Shown piece by piece: positions 13,192-25,600 of a stretch of 64,000 bases of DNA. The translations under genes were made by a program, and so were the position numbers. The stretch's first letter is position 1. Each line of letters starts with the position of its first letter. The notes below the pieces were generated by a model, which saw only the letters and a list, made by a program, of their open reading frames with translations, did not search any database and was not told where the DNA came from. The DNA lies in contig BSDZ01000024.1 of NCBI GenBank assembly GCA_030268105.1, positions 1,984,001 to 2,048,000 on the forward strand. The letters are read 5' to 3'. The stretch is from Volvox africanus (taxonomy: Eukaryota > Chlorophyta > Chlorophyceae > Chlamydomonadales > Volvocaceae).

Positions 13192-13240
13192 GCGATGTGG
13201 CGATATGGCGATATGGCGATGTGGCAAAATGGCGATGTGG
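13192..13240. repeat. Short tandem repeat (GCGATATG/GTGG type, ~9 bp)
   Basis: Five or so imperfect units of GCGATGTGG or GCGATATGG in tandem, with one interrupted unit, in non-coding sequence. Confidence 0.7.
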
Positions 13241-16200
13241 CAGCGGCTAACCCCAAATGGCCCCCCGCACCTCCAGTTCTGATCTCCGGGCCCAGCTGTT
13301 GAGTCCCACCTCTTCCACCGGGGTCACGTCCTGCTGCGTCCCCCTATCATATAACTTGCTCCTAACGATAAAGGAGAAAGTGCCAAACTTACCCAAAAAC
13401 AGAACCAAACGACTGAACTGCATACATTACAAAATCAGAACCTGCCGCCAGGAGGTGCCGTAAGCAACCGCAACAACGACCAGGAGGATGGGAGACGAAG
13501 AAGCGGATAAGCAAGGAGTTGTGACAGCGACGGACAATAATGGACTATGACTAAGGATAATATTATCGATGCTTAATAATGAGTAAGGATAAAATGAAAG
13601 CAGAGGTGATGGGGAAAAGCGAAAATCGAAGTTTAAGGGAAACAAAAATGGATGGAGAAGAAACAGAGAAAAGAAGTGGAAACCGGGAGCTTGATAAGGA
13701 GTGACATGGATAAGGGCCAAGATATTTACCAGACACGAATTCAGAAAAGCTCACAGCAGCGCGTCCGTACCTGCCCATGGGGCAGCTGGATTTCATTACC
13801 CGCCAATACCCCTCCTCTCCCAGGCCTCAACAAGCACATGCACAGACATCTACCCCCATCGGACGTCACTCCCAGATCTCATTAGGTTGAGAAAGCGGGA
13901 GACCCTTTCACCGCCAGCCCAACAACAATACACCCTTTGCATTTGGCACATCGCACGCCATGAGCCGTTCGCCGTACAAACGTAAAGACATTTCAATTTG
14001 AATACCAGCTACTCCAGAAGCTCTTTGTGGGGTTAAACTTGAAAGAACCAAAGCACGGGTGCATCCCGAATTGTAACTTGACCTCTGATGGGACGTTCTC
14101 GTCCGGCCTGCATACGGCGTACGACCTAGTAAAATATATTCCAAAATAATATAGACGACGGTACAAGGCAGTCGCAAAAAGACATTGAGCTCGATGGATG
14201 ATGATGATGAAATTTGATTGCTAGACGCCGGTTCTGGCTCGCCGTTGCTCGCAAACGTATTGCCAGCACCTGATCATCGATGAGTCACTCAGTACTAGCG
14301 GAACTGGAATTTGTATAGTGTGTTGCTGATAATATGAGACTTCTCATGTCACGATAATTACATATCGAACCTCCGTTTTGACTAATAGAGGACTTATGAC
14401 TGTAACCGCCAACCGCCATCCGATGAGATCACGGGCTAGGCGCACTAAGAAATATACTCCAAGAAATCACGGCAAGCGCCAGTCCAAAGCAGTTATCTGT
14501 CATATGTATATAAAATAAATATGAATCTTTCCATTTCGCCTTATGAACGGTACTATTTTTACCTGCGACGCGTTAATTGTCTTTCATAAACATAGTGTTG
14601 CAGGAGCAAAGGCTCCTGCAATATTATTTCCGTTAGCCGCTTTACCTTAGGTAACGATGCGAAAAGTACGCTGTCTTTACAACTTATGACTCAAAGATGG
14701 TTTTTGTTACAACGAAGCCAGGATTGCGACAAGGCCGATTGCATCAGCTTGCTTGCCTGATGGGGCCCTATGATAATGAACCCCAGTCCGACAAGCAAAG
14801 CCCTTTCCACGCTGCAGTCCGCCGAAGCTCCTTTCATCGATCGTCCCTCAATCCCGAGAGCCATATGCATTATTCATATACTAAATTAAAAAGCTTATTG
14901 AACCGCAAGCAATTTTTTGGCTTCATCCAAGCAAATGACGATACAAATTTCCGCCACCGCGCATCCAACTGCGGCATCCTTTTGTGATGACTGGGCCGCC
15001 GCTCTTTCTGCGCTCATAGCGGCGGAAATCCTGCCCGACGCACCGCCAGTCTCAACCCTGCGCGCCGCCCTTCCTAAAAATTTGAATCCTCAAACTGCCC
15101 AACCCTTTCATGATTTTTTTGCGATGGATAACGATTCTGCGAACATTTTGTTACCTTTAACATGCAACAGCATTTACGATGACCGAGGTATCAGGATCCC
15201 AGTTGTAGCCGCGGCAGAACCGGAATCGGCGGTTTCGCCAAATTTCAGTTCCCTTCATGACGCTGTTTCCCGTTGCGTATCGGAGCATCCCGCCATTCCA
15301 CGATACCTACGGCCGCTCTCCGTACTTCTGATTGCTGCCGAGGCTGTCCGGCACTTGGTACGACGGCCGGTGGGCAATACCGATGGAAGGATGGAGGCAA
15401 CGGTGTTGCAACACGGACCGTTGTGTGAGGCGCCGTCGGTTGCAGAGAGGTTGCCGTGTGTACGGCAGCAGCAGCATCTGATGGATTTCTCCGAGACTGA
15501 AACGACAAAGAGGTCGCATGCATCGCTCAGCACCAGCGAGGGCGACCACGAAGCCACAATCGCGACTTCTAACAATCCCGGCGCTGCAGCTGACAACCTC
15601 GATGATGACGATGATGACTCGCTGTCGTACGTACATGTTCATAAGCGCCGTCGTGTGGACGAGCAACACAAGGTGCCGTGCTGCGGAAATGCCGTTGGCC
15701 ATGTGGTGGTTGCGGCGGCGCCGGGCCCGACGAAAGGAGAGGTGGTTCCGGAGCCCACGCTCGTACAGTGCCACGCTGAAATGCGGTGGCAGGACGCCGA
15801 GCTGGCGGCTTACCTTCGGGTGAGGGAGCCATGTACAGCGCAGAAGGGTACGGCAACACATGCCTAGTATATAGTTGTACGGTGGGCTGCAAGCTAGTCA
15901 TTCCGGGGCTGTGGGAGTGGTGCTTTCGGCGAATGTCGTGATGCGAAAGCATTCTTTATCCCGTGCGTCGGTTGGCACCTATCAGTGTTGCACAACAGCA
16001 TACCGTTAGTTGGTTGCCGCAATACTTACCTCCCCTCCGACTTGGCCACCTCTTTCACCATCAGCGCATAAGTCCCAGATATCCAATGAAACACAACGTT
16101 ATGTGCCGTACTAATACCCTAACATGTCGTACATTCTTCATGCAGGAGTTTACGGAGGTAGTTGCGTTGGAGTTGGGTGAGTCAGTCATTGTACCTGATG

Positions 16201-16305
16201 TCGAGTACGGCAGTGACTTTCCTCGTGCGGATACACGAGAGGTTGATTGCGCATCTTAGCTATACGACAGACGGACTTGCAGTGCATGGTAGCAGTACTA
16301 TAATC

Positions 16306-16359
16306 ATGCCGTACGACCGATGCATACCTGCTTACAAAAGTTGTAAGGTCGTACGGCAT
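16306..16359. other. 13-bp perfect inverted repeat in an intron
   Basis: ATGCCGTACGACC at 16306-16318 is repeated as its reverse complement at 16347-16359, separated by 28 bases. It lies in an intron of the first helicase gene. The arms contain the CCGTAC/GTACGG core that recurs throughout this locus. Confidence 0.75.
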
Positions 16360-17007
16360 TTATCAAGATAGCATTGTGTGCATGCGCCTATGTAGTTAAC
16401 TATGGGGGTCAAAAGCCGTATTGCCGTACAAAATCACGTTGCCGCGCAGGGGACCATATGAGCGGGATCACCGTGGAGGGAAAGGAGGCTAACGAGGCCT
16501 TGTCGTACTTACAGCGGGTACGGCGTACGGACATGTATTACTTGCATCTGCTTTTCCCACTTTGTTTTGGCAGAGATACCGTTTCCTAATCGCGATCGGC
16601 CCCCGCCCAAGTTCTTTCGCTTCCCCCCGCAACACCCTCCCTCACCCCCGGTGTTCCTCTCCCGCGACCTTACGCAGAACCTCGATGCGCATTTGGCGAT
16701 GCTACTAGCCGGAGCATCGGATGAGGCTGGAACTGCTGCGGACCCAACCACCCTAACTGGAACTGCCGCAACTGTCACACCTACCACCAACCTATCGAGC
16801 GCCGCCCATGTCGACAGCCTTCGACTCCTGACTCAGGTCGGGTTCAAATATTTTCTCCCCCTTCTTTCTTCCTTCCAAGGGAGGAGGGAGGAGGGAGGGG
16901 AAAGCGGGGGAGGGAAGGGGGTTTGCTGGCGCGGCGGCCTTCGCGCCCCTCCCGCAGGTCCCTGCACAGGCAGACACTGTTGACTAATCACGTCCTATTC
17001 CCTGCCC

Positions 17008-17168
17008 TCCCTTTTTCCTAAACCAGCCCCGCCCCCTCTGCGCGTCCTACTCCCCAGGAACCGTAGTTTGGTATATGGTACCTGACAGCTACAGCTACAG
17101 CTACAGCTACAGCTACAGCGCCGGGGCCTTCAGCGACAGCTCCTCGTAATGCCGTCCTTGAAGTGACG
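17008..17168 (+). repeat. ~160-bp intron repeat with (CTACAG)n, copy A
   Basis: Nearly identical to 23927-24085 in copy 2, differing mainly in the number of CTACAG units (four or five) and a few substitutions. In copy 1 it sits just before the WLSK exon; in copy 2 it sits between the Walker A exon and the motif Ia exon. The position differs relative to the exons, so it is either a mobile repeat or a breakpoint of the deletion that removed helicase domain 1. Confidence 0.8.
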
Positions 17169-19135
17169 GCCACAGTGACAGTACCTCTTTTTACGCTGTA
17201 CTTCCGCCCTCCCCTTTCCCCTCTGCCCCACCCCCCTCCCTCCCTCCCGACTTGCCCTCAGTGGTTGTCCAAGGCCCGCGAGTTCGCGGTAAAATACCCT
17301 TGTCCTAATTTGGAATTGACGGCAAGACTGATGGACGCGCTTGTGACGGTTAGTAAAGGGGTAACCGGCACCATGTCGTACGGTGTGCAGCTTTCTTCAT
17401 CCCGGATTTTGGCGCTCTGAAAGGCCGGTGCATTGCGCTGGAGGAGGTGGGGGTGAGGGGAGGGGAAGGGAAACCAAGTTATAGCAAGACCGAGGAACTG
17501 AAGCCGTGTTCATAGGTTGTACCATGCCGTACAATCGTTTCATTCTGCACTTCACTTTCATGCTCCTTACAAACGCTTCCTCGTCCCCGCGTGCACAGGC
17601 CATTGACCTAGTGGAGGACATGGGTTTCGAGGCCGCACTGCCGTACTTGGCACGCCATGCTGTCGTACTTTGCCGGGACGATCTGAAGATCCACGGCGAT
17701 CCAATGCGCGTGGATGTCACTCCGGCTGAGGGACCCTCATCATCATTACCGGCCTCACTGCAGGAGATATGTCGTACATTTACAGCAGCCGCACTGACAA
17801 CTTCGACTACTACAATACCGGCGACATCGTCCACTTTTACCTCTACGCCCATGGGTCAGCAGCCCGCAATTAGATATGGGTTAGCGCCCAGGCCGTTGGG
17901 GCTGTTGGTACGGTGGAAGTTATCCAATGTGCAGGGCCCTACGCAGAGGACGGTACAGCTCGGCCTTGGTCCCATGGGACCCAGCTGCCCGTACCCCTGG
18001 TGGAACCCAATGGCGCCGACCCGTGGGTCTGACCTGGCAGCTGGAGAAGTCGTCGCTGCCCTCACCAGCTGCACCGACATTCCCACGCGGGTGTCCAAAC
18101 TGCTGAAGGACCTCATCGTGAGTAGTACGGCATTGATGCGGCCTAACAACTTGTACGGAAGCCGTAGTTCATGTGTCCGTTCTGACCTTGATGATGATTT
18201 TACGACATTGAACCTCAACGCTGGCTCTCGTGTTGTTTCCCCTCCTCGCTGGACCCGTTTGTTGAATGAGGGCGGACATGTGCACACACCCTTCCCCATC
18301 AGGTCCGTACCTCTTTCCCGCCCTCCTTCCCGCCCTTCTTCCCGCCCTCCACATGTGTGTGGGTATGTCTTTGATTGTGCGTCAACCATTCTTGACATTC
18401 ACGGCGTTTACTTTGTCCCCTTATTCCGTTATTCCCGGCCGCCTCGTAGGTTCCAGACGAAGGTTGCGATTTTTTGTACAGTATTTTTCGTCATCAGCAC
18501 CCCCCCCACCATCACCACCAGCACCACCATCAGCAGCCGCAGCCGCCGCTGGGACGCAGCAGCGATAGCGATAGGGACCCGGCGGCAGCGGCGGTGGTGG
18601 AGGCGGCGGTCCGCACGTGCTTCTCCTCCTGGGACGACGCCGGCAGCAGCGGGGTGGGGGAATGACGGCCACCAACATGAGCGTGCTGGATCCACTGCTG
18701 GATCCTCAACGACAATCTTTCTGGATCCACTGCTATGATTGACTATGCGGCCTGCCATGCTCCGCTGCTTGCATCGGCTCGCGCGTGTGTGTGTGTGTGT
18801 GCGTATCCAAACACAGTCCCGCTCCCCTCCCTCTCGCCCCCGTGCCCTCGCTCCCCCTTTGCATCTCGACCACGTCCTCATAAGGCCTACACGTGCCCAA
18901 CATTCTGGACTCTCGTGTCCTACCTTCAGGTAATGCGTTCTCCCGTCGGGGGTTAGTTCTGCTGTACTCGCATCAGCATCAGCATCAGCAGCTCGTGTAC
19001 TATTGTCGTACCATTGTCACGCGCGTGGGCGCTGTTAGTGCTGCTGCTACTCCTGCAGCCTTCCCTCCCTCGCCCAAATTGACCCCTCCATTCCTCTCCC
19101 CTCCACTCCAGTGACGACACTCCACTCAGTATTGG

Positions 19136-19466
19136 CCCCTCCCCCTCCCCTCCCCTCCTCCCCTCCCCTCCCCTCCCCTCCTCCCCTCCTCCCCTCCTCC
19201 CCTCCCCTCCCCTCCTCCCCTCCTCCCCTCCTCCCCTCCCCTCCCCTCCTCCCCTCCTCCCCTCCCCTCCCCTCCTCTCCCCTCCTCCCCTCTTCCCCTC
19301 CTTCCCTCCTCCCCTCCTCCCCTCCTCCCCTCCTCCCCTCCTCCCCTCCTCCCCTCCTCCCCTCCTCCCCTCCTCCCCTCCTCCCCTCCCCTCCTCCCCT
19401 CCTCCCCTCCTCCCCTCCTCCCCTCCTCCCCTCCTCCCCTCCTCCCCTCCCCTCCTCCCCTCCTCC
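19136..19466. repeat. (CCCTCCT)n polypyrimidine tract
   Basis: About 330 bases of CCCCTCC and CCCCTCCT units in an intron of the first helicase gene, ending just before a 64-bp repeat at 19467. Copy 2 lacks this block at the matching intron. Mirror symmetry makes triplex DNA possible. Confidence 0.9.
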
Positions 19467-19531
19467 ATCCTTGACGGTTAGTCCTGGCTTCGTCAGCGAT
19501 CATTACCAGCGTGTCAATGTTCGTCTCCCTC
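19467..19531 (+). repeat. 64-bp intron repeat (CAGCGATCATTACCAGCG type), copy A
   Basis: Matches 20567-20632 with only a few differences, both within introns of the same gene 1.1 kb apart. Its 3' end contains the reverse complement of the AGACGAACAT core found in the carboxypeptidase satellite. Confidence 0.8.
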
Positions 19532-20566
19532 CCCCCTCCCCCGCTGACCCCTCAGCGCTATCGGCACAAGCCCAGCTTCCACGGCATCGTCTTCGTGCGG
19601 ACACGCCAGGTGATGGCTGCGATAAGGGAGCAGTGCCCGGGTTGTTTGGGTGGAGGGGGGGGAAGGGAAATGTGTGTGTATGCGTGGCTAGCCTGCTGCG
19701 TGTTATCGAGCGGCAATTTGAGGACAGCTGCAGACGGAGGCCTTGCAGGCGGGTCGGATCCGCGGGGCTGAATTTCGATAGGAACCCGACCGCCCGTATT
19801 TGGGAGAACGGAACACTTGTTTCGCACTTCCATTGCCATGAAAGGTGTGGACGTGACGGTTATTTGTTTGTACGATAGATGCAGGTGGAAGTTAAGAAAT
19901 GTGGTTGCAGCGAATTGATTCAGTCCTTCCTCCCCTCCCCCAGTCCTTCCTCTGTCCTCTACTTGAGTTGCACAGTTCCCATGGGAACACTGCTGCCCCA
20001 CCCCTTGCTCGTACTTCTGTGCCGTACTTATCTTCCCTTTTATGAATCCTTAATTCTTTTTTACTTTTCCTCTTAATTTCAGCTGCACGTCTCCTGGGCT
20101 GCATCATTTCTTCCTGCCACGACCTCGTGTAGCTTTGCGCAACCTTGCATGTCGGCTACTAACGCGCGTCCTTGCTGACTGCATGTGCACATCTTTGCGG
20201 TTTGCTTCGGTTCCGCCGCCGCCGCCATAGGTGAGCTCGCGTGGGTCCGCGCTTCGTTTGGTTGGTTCGCGCGCGCGGTCGTCATGCTAGCCCGAGTCGC
20301 GTTGATGGGTCGGTCGGGTCAAGGCGCGTTTGATGCTTTACAGGGGGGTCGGGAGGAGCACGCGCATGATAGCGATCAGCGATCAGCTCAGTTTTTCTTT
20401 TTTTCCGCGGTTTTCTCTCGCCGCCAGCAGCAAGGCCGATAGTATACTTTATGACGGTTTTGATTGAGTTTTTTCTGCATTTATTCGCGGCCTTGGCGGC
20501 AACCTAGGTTACGTTTTTTTGGGTCACCGCGTCGGCAGCAGCCTTGGGCGAGGACAACAGTCAGTC

Positions 20567-20632
20567 ATCCTTGACGGTCAGTCCTGGGTTCGTCAGCGAT
20601 CATTACCAGCGTTTCGATGTTCGTCTCCCCCC
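20567..20632 (+). repeat. 64-bp intron repeat, copy B
   Basis: Second copy of the 19467-19531 element in the next intron. It begins with ATCCTTGACGGTCAGTCCTG and ends in TTCGATGTTCGTCTCCCC. Confidence 0.8.
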
Positions 20633-20799
20633 CCAGTCCGCACCTGGTCTTCGGAACCGGTCCTCACCCCTCCGGCCCCCTGCTAGACCCACCTTGATCC
20701 CATGGGAGGGTTTGGACCCGGGACGTTACTGCCTCCCCCTCCCCTCCCCTCCCCCCTCCCTCCTCTCCGCCTCCCCCCGTCGCCTCGCCCATATCGCAC

Positions 20800-20852
20800 T
20801 TAGTCATGCTTTACTGCAGCATCTACAGCGGTATCATGCCTCATTTATTCGC
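20800..20852 (+). repeat. 52-bp dispersed intron repeat, copy B
   Basis: Partner of 4543-4594 in the carboxypeptidase gene. It lies in the intron just upstream of the exon at 20902. Confidence 0.7.
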
Positions 20853-21582
20853 CTTACCCCCTCCCCCCTTCTCTCCCCCCTTTCCTCCCCTGCACCTCCA
20901 GGCTGCTGTCCTCCTGGCAGATCGGGTGCAACGGACCCGGGAGCTGCAGTTCCTGCGGGTGAGAAGTGGCGGGTCACCCAAACGGTGGTCGGCGGATATT
21001 CCGTTGTTTTTTAATGGTGGTGGTGGTGGTTGTGATGGTGGTAGTGGTGGTGGGAGGTTGGTTCCCGCCCTTCACGGGGTCGCTTTGTGTAGAGTACGAT
21101 GGAGGGGGTTTAGGACGCAGGAGAACAATTTATACGGCCAGGATTCCTCTCTCCTCCGCCCTCGCCCCACCTGCGAGCCCCACCTGCGAGCCCGTTCCCA
21201 CTTCTGAAGGGAATGTTTGCAGATCCAGATTGGATAGTGATGTTCGCGTCGTACAGTATAAGTATCCGTATCTCTACTTAAGTACTCGACGTGAAATTCC
21301 CCCTTCACCCTATCCTCCACCCTATCCCACACCACCACCCGTTCCGAAACACAGGAGCCAGGTCGCAAGGTGCTTGTGGCCACTTCCGCTGCGGAGGAGG
21401 GTTTGGACGTGGCCTCCTGCGAGTTCGTGGTCAGGTACAATGCGCATGTGTGCGGAATAGGGCAGCGGCTGGTACGGGATGGGAATGGCTGGAGGATCTA
21501 CAGCGCCGCGGGAAGGAGACTGCTGCGCGGTGTGGTAGAGGTCTGCGATATTGTTGTCAGCGGCAGTGGAGCTGCTGCCTAA

Positions 21583-22695
21583 AAAGTACCTAAGACAGCT
21601 AAGCGTGAAGGTATCATTTAGGAGATGAGTCGCATTATATGTTTGTAGCCAACAGTACTCGTTGGGGTCGAATGCCATAGGTTGCAGTCAATGCTTGCAA
21701 TATCTGAGGTGCGCTTGTTGGGGAGCAACCCAGATGGTCGGACGGTGAATTACTTGAAAGAAGGCGTTTACCAATGAGCTAGGGATTTAGTATATTTAGC
21801 TCAAGGTAAATCAGTCAATCTGCTGCCAGTCTCTGTTGAGTTGTCAAGGGCTCCATGGACTGGCGCTGGTTTTGATGCAATCAAACCAAGATCGCCCAGC
21901 ACAAGTGCTCGCCGCTGCCCATTGGCCACACCAATCCGCTGAATATAATGCGGTATCCTGTCCAGATTTCAAATTTGCACCATCTACAGTTCAAACCTCG
22001 TGAAAGATATACCACCCTAGCTAGGAACAATCCAGATTTTAAACCACGGATTGTGCTCGTCCGTCTGGGCTAAACAATCACTACAAGCGCCTTCTTGATC
22101 ACCTCAGATGTGGTCATCCGATGAAGTCTGCATACGGTAGAAATAAAAAAAATCTACTTCGACGGCCTCAGTGCGAACGCTAACCAAAACCAGAGGATTG
22201 GTCGTAAGGCTCCGGGTTACGGCACAGGATCAAAGGGTTCAATTGCCTAAATTATAACCTTAGCTTTTCCGAGTATTACCAACTGGTTAAGGTCCACCCG
22301 CCCGCCTTGCCGCATTCTTAAGAAGTTTGCCAGCTGTTGAATCGTATGAGCTTGATGAGCATGAAACTCTGGGAAAGACTTAGCAGCTTAAAATTGTACT
22401 ATACTCAATCCAAAGTTGTATTATAGCTATGACGCAGAGGTCCGTATCTCTGACGCAACTTCTGTGAGAACGCTTGGGCGGCATCCTTTTCCAGAGCACA
22501 TAATGTGACAAACATACAGTCATTTACGAATTCAGGTGGCTAACTGAACATGTTTGTATGATTCTGAGTGGATAACGATTAGCGTCTCTACGACGGTTGC
22601 TGAACTTTCAAGTGTAGCTCTTTAGGCTTAGCGCATATAGTGCTCATATACTTGTTATAAAACTTGATAATAACGTTATTACACAGGGAGAAGAC
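21583..22695. other. Spacer between the two helicase genes
   Basis: About 1.1 kb, more AT-rich than the genes. No exons, satellites or recognisable elements are seen. It should contain the 3' end of copy 1 and the promoter of copy 2. Confidence 0.5.
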
Positions 22696-25600
22696 ATGGC
22701 TTACCCTCATTCAGATTGGACAGATGAGTTAACATCTCTCGTAGCTTGCGGCCTTCTTCCTAAGGTTCCCCCGTCTGAGAAGCTGCGCCAGAGCGCGGAT
22801 GCTGCTATGAAGTCTCCAGTCGCTCCTCCCTCTGGCCTCCCTTCCCCGGGTGCAGAAAACATTTTCCATTCATCCCAGTTATATCACGCAATTTTTAACT
22901 GCATTAAGGAAGATGGGGATATATCGCAGCAAAATCAGCCAGCTGCCGCGCTCATCATCACCAGCCTGGCGATGGAGGATTTCGTGTGTAAGCACAGCAC
23001 CAAGGCGCGCATTCTTGCTTCGCAGCATGCACGGATCACGCGAGCGATAGCGGATCAAGAGGTAGCCGCAAAGAAGCAAAAGGTGGCATGCGAGCAAGAG
23101 GAGCTTGTGCACTTTTTGCTCAGCGCAAATCCAAACGAGGTTGTGGACAAGCTACTGGATGTTTTGGGCGAGCCCAAGGAGCAGCGGAAGAAGCTGATGA
23201 CGATAGTGTCTCGGCATGGGCCGGTAGACCTCGCAGCGATTCTGTTGGCAACGAAGCGGGCTTTTGCGTAAGTGGTCTGGGAAAGGCGAGGGATATCAGC
23301 ATCAGGAGGGAGACGGTTATGGGTTTCCATCGTATACTTTTTCTCTCTCCCCCCCAAACATTCCCCAACTTCTCCCAACATATCACCACCACAAACATAT
23401 CCACAACGAGGGCAGCACTGGTGACACGAGCCGTGTGGACGGATCCGGATCGAAAACCCTGGGTGGCTTGTTCTTCCGCGAGGAGAAGCGGTTTAAGGCC
23501 TCCCTGAGCCGGACTGCCGTACAGGCGATGTTGCCGCCTCTTCCAGCGCTGCGGTCCTACCAGCGCGACCTGGTGGGTATGGTGCTGCTGAGCTGGGGTT
23601 TGCAATTGCCCGCGGAGGTCTTCGTGCTTGAGGACGCACGAGGAGCAGGAGAAGAAAGGGAAGATGTGGAGCGTGAGGAGGCGCTGCGGTCGCGGTGGTT
23701 AAAACTGGCGGACGGTTGGAGCAGCAACTGGCTGGTGTCCTCGCCGCCAAACTCGGGCAAGACACGGATGTTTGTGGAGGTGGCCAGGTGCGTGGGTGAG
23801 GGGTAGGACGGGAGAGGGATGATCTTGGCGGCCAAGTGGGAGCACCGCAGTAGTGGGTTCAACTTAGGGTTTCACTTCCAGCTATATTTGCCGACTCAGC
23901 ACTTGAACCCCGAACAACCGCCCACCCCCTTTTTCCTAAACCAGCCCCGCCCCCTCCGCGCGTCCTACTCCCCAAGAACCGTAGTTTGGTATATGGTACC
24001 TGACAGCTACAGCTACAGCTACAGCTACAGCTACAGCGCCGGGGCCTTCAGCGGCAGCTCCTCGTAATGCCGTCCTTGAAGTGACAGCTAACCCTCCATC
24101 CCTCCTACACGCCCATCTCTCCTCACTCACTAGGGGCGTCATTCAGTCCATGTCCCCCGGCAAGTGCGCCCTCGTTGTGGTCCTCGTGCCCTCAGTCATC
24201 CTGACCACGCAGCACGCAGTCGTCTTCGACCTGGCAAATCTGCCGGTCACCCTGGTGGGCGCGTACTCGTCCGACAACCAGCTCATGCCCAAGGTGTGGA
24301 GGGCCTTATTCGTAGCGGCCTTCAGCGGCAGCCACTCGAGCGTGGTGGTGGCGACGGCGGAGTCGTTCGCAAACCTGCTGAGGACGGGAAAGGCGATGCT
24401 GTCCGAGGTGGACCTGCTGGTGCGTGTGTGTAGGGGGGTGTTTTGGTGCGTGGTTCAAGGGGATGTAGCTGGCACTGGCAGGTGCGAGGGTTGGGCAGCA
24501 GCAATGAGGAGGTGATTTTTAAAACCCTAAGTACGATATCCTCGTGCGTGTATGTCTCGTACGATTTCTCCTCCCTTCTCTCCACCCTCATTGCGGGGCG
24601 AGGTCATCGTGACTGACTGGTGGGGTCTCGGGTCCTGTATAAAACTGCAAATCGGCCCCACCAGGTGTTTGACGAGGTACACCACTGCAAGGACGACCAC
24701 CCCTACGCCAACATCATGTCGATTTACAACAGCATGCCGCAGATGTCTCGGCGGCCGCGAGTGCTGGGAGTGAGCGCCTCGCCGTCCAGCGAGAAAAACA
24801 TGGTATGGCAGGGGGTGTGGAGGGGGTTTGGGGGGTTAAGGGGGTTGGGGCTTTGCGGTAGACGAACAATGATGATGGGCGAGACATGATGCTGCCGCTG
24901 TAGGGACGCCGCTATGAAGTATGATCTGACCAACAAGTGTGGTGGAGGACGGCGTCTTGCTCCTGGGGAGGAGGGAAGAAGACATGCGGACCAGTTCTTC
25001 CACAGCAATTGCAAACACCAGATAACCCCCAACCACCCATTTTATGACCGCAACGACCTGCTTCGCAGCCCTCGTGTCTCCCTGCCTGCCTGCCTAGGTC
25101 TGGGCTTTCTCGCAAGCAGGGTCTCCCACGAGTTACCCCTCGCCGCATTTGCGGCCCCGAACCGCCCGTAGGCCACCCTGGAGCGGCGGATGGAGGAGCT
25201 TCTCCGCCGCCTGAACGCGCGGCTGCACCTGGTGGATTCGAAGGACTCGGAGGTGGCAGGCATCCTGCCGGAGCCGACTCAAGTGGGTGGAGGGACGGAA
25301 GGGGGCGAGGGGAGCAGGGAAGGGGGCGAGGGGAGCAGGAAGGGGGCGAGGGGAGCAGGGAAGGGGGCGAGGGGAGCAGGGAAGGGGGCGAGGGGAGCAG
25401 GGAAGGGGGCGAGGGGAGCAGGGAAGGGGGCGAGGGGAGCAGGGAAGGGGGCGAGGGGAGCAGGGAAGGGGGCGAGGGGAGCAGGGAAGGGGGCGAGGGG
25501 AGCAGGGAAGGGGGCGAGGGGAGCAGGAAGGGGGCGAGGGGAGCAGGAAGGGGGCGAGGGGAGCAGGGAAGGGGGCGAGGGGAGCAGGAAGAGGGCGAGG

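Larger units (their letters stand above)
9342..14934. other. Gene-poor 5.6-kb region
   Basis: Apart from the doubtful ORF at 10920 I find no exon chain with recognisable family blocks on either strand. Composition is closer to 50 percent GC than in the genes. Small features: a 9-bp tandem repeat at 13192-13240 and pyrimidine-rich stretches on the minus strand around 13450-13720. The right end, about 14600-14934, should hold the promoter of the first helicase gene. Confidence 0.5.
14935..21582 (+). pseudogene. Dicer-type helicase paralogue lacking helicase domain 1 and motif VI (copy 1)
   Basis: Upstream member of a tandem pair. The first exon 14935-15819 (295 codons, start ATG at 14935) shares the N-terminal domain of copy 2: the DWAAALSALI block with LPDAPP, then SLHDAVSRCV. 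It adds a long Asp-rich linker and a basic HKRRRVDEQH stretch that could be a nuclear signal. Later exons match copy 2 in order and length: 17262-17348 ([13 protein letters not shown]), from 17599 (AIDLVEDMG), 18069-18117, 18885-18929, 19556-19609 (GIVFVRTRQ, motif IV) and 20902-20958. The last exon, 21355-21582, carries motif V ([11 protein letters not shown]) and then diverges, losing the QSRGRAR motif VI. No match exists to the copy 2 exons with Walker A, DExH or the GHNN segment. Possible exons at 16146-16176 and about 16678-16835 are weak. It is probably an inactive remnant; an expressed non-ATPase regulator cannot be ruled out. Confidence 0.7.

Noticed and set aside
18953..19878. Long Pro-rich and Gly/Glu-rich frames on both strands
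   Set aside because: They come from the (CCCTCCT)n tract in an intron and share no codon bias or conserved block.
22696..23267. CARD domains as in animal RIG-I
   Set aside because: The N-terminal domain is helical in composition but shows no recognisable CARD pattern; I leave it unnamed.
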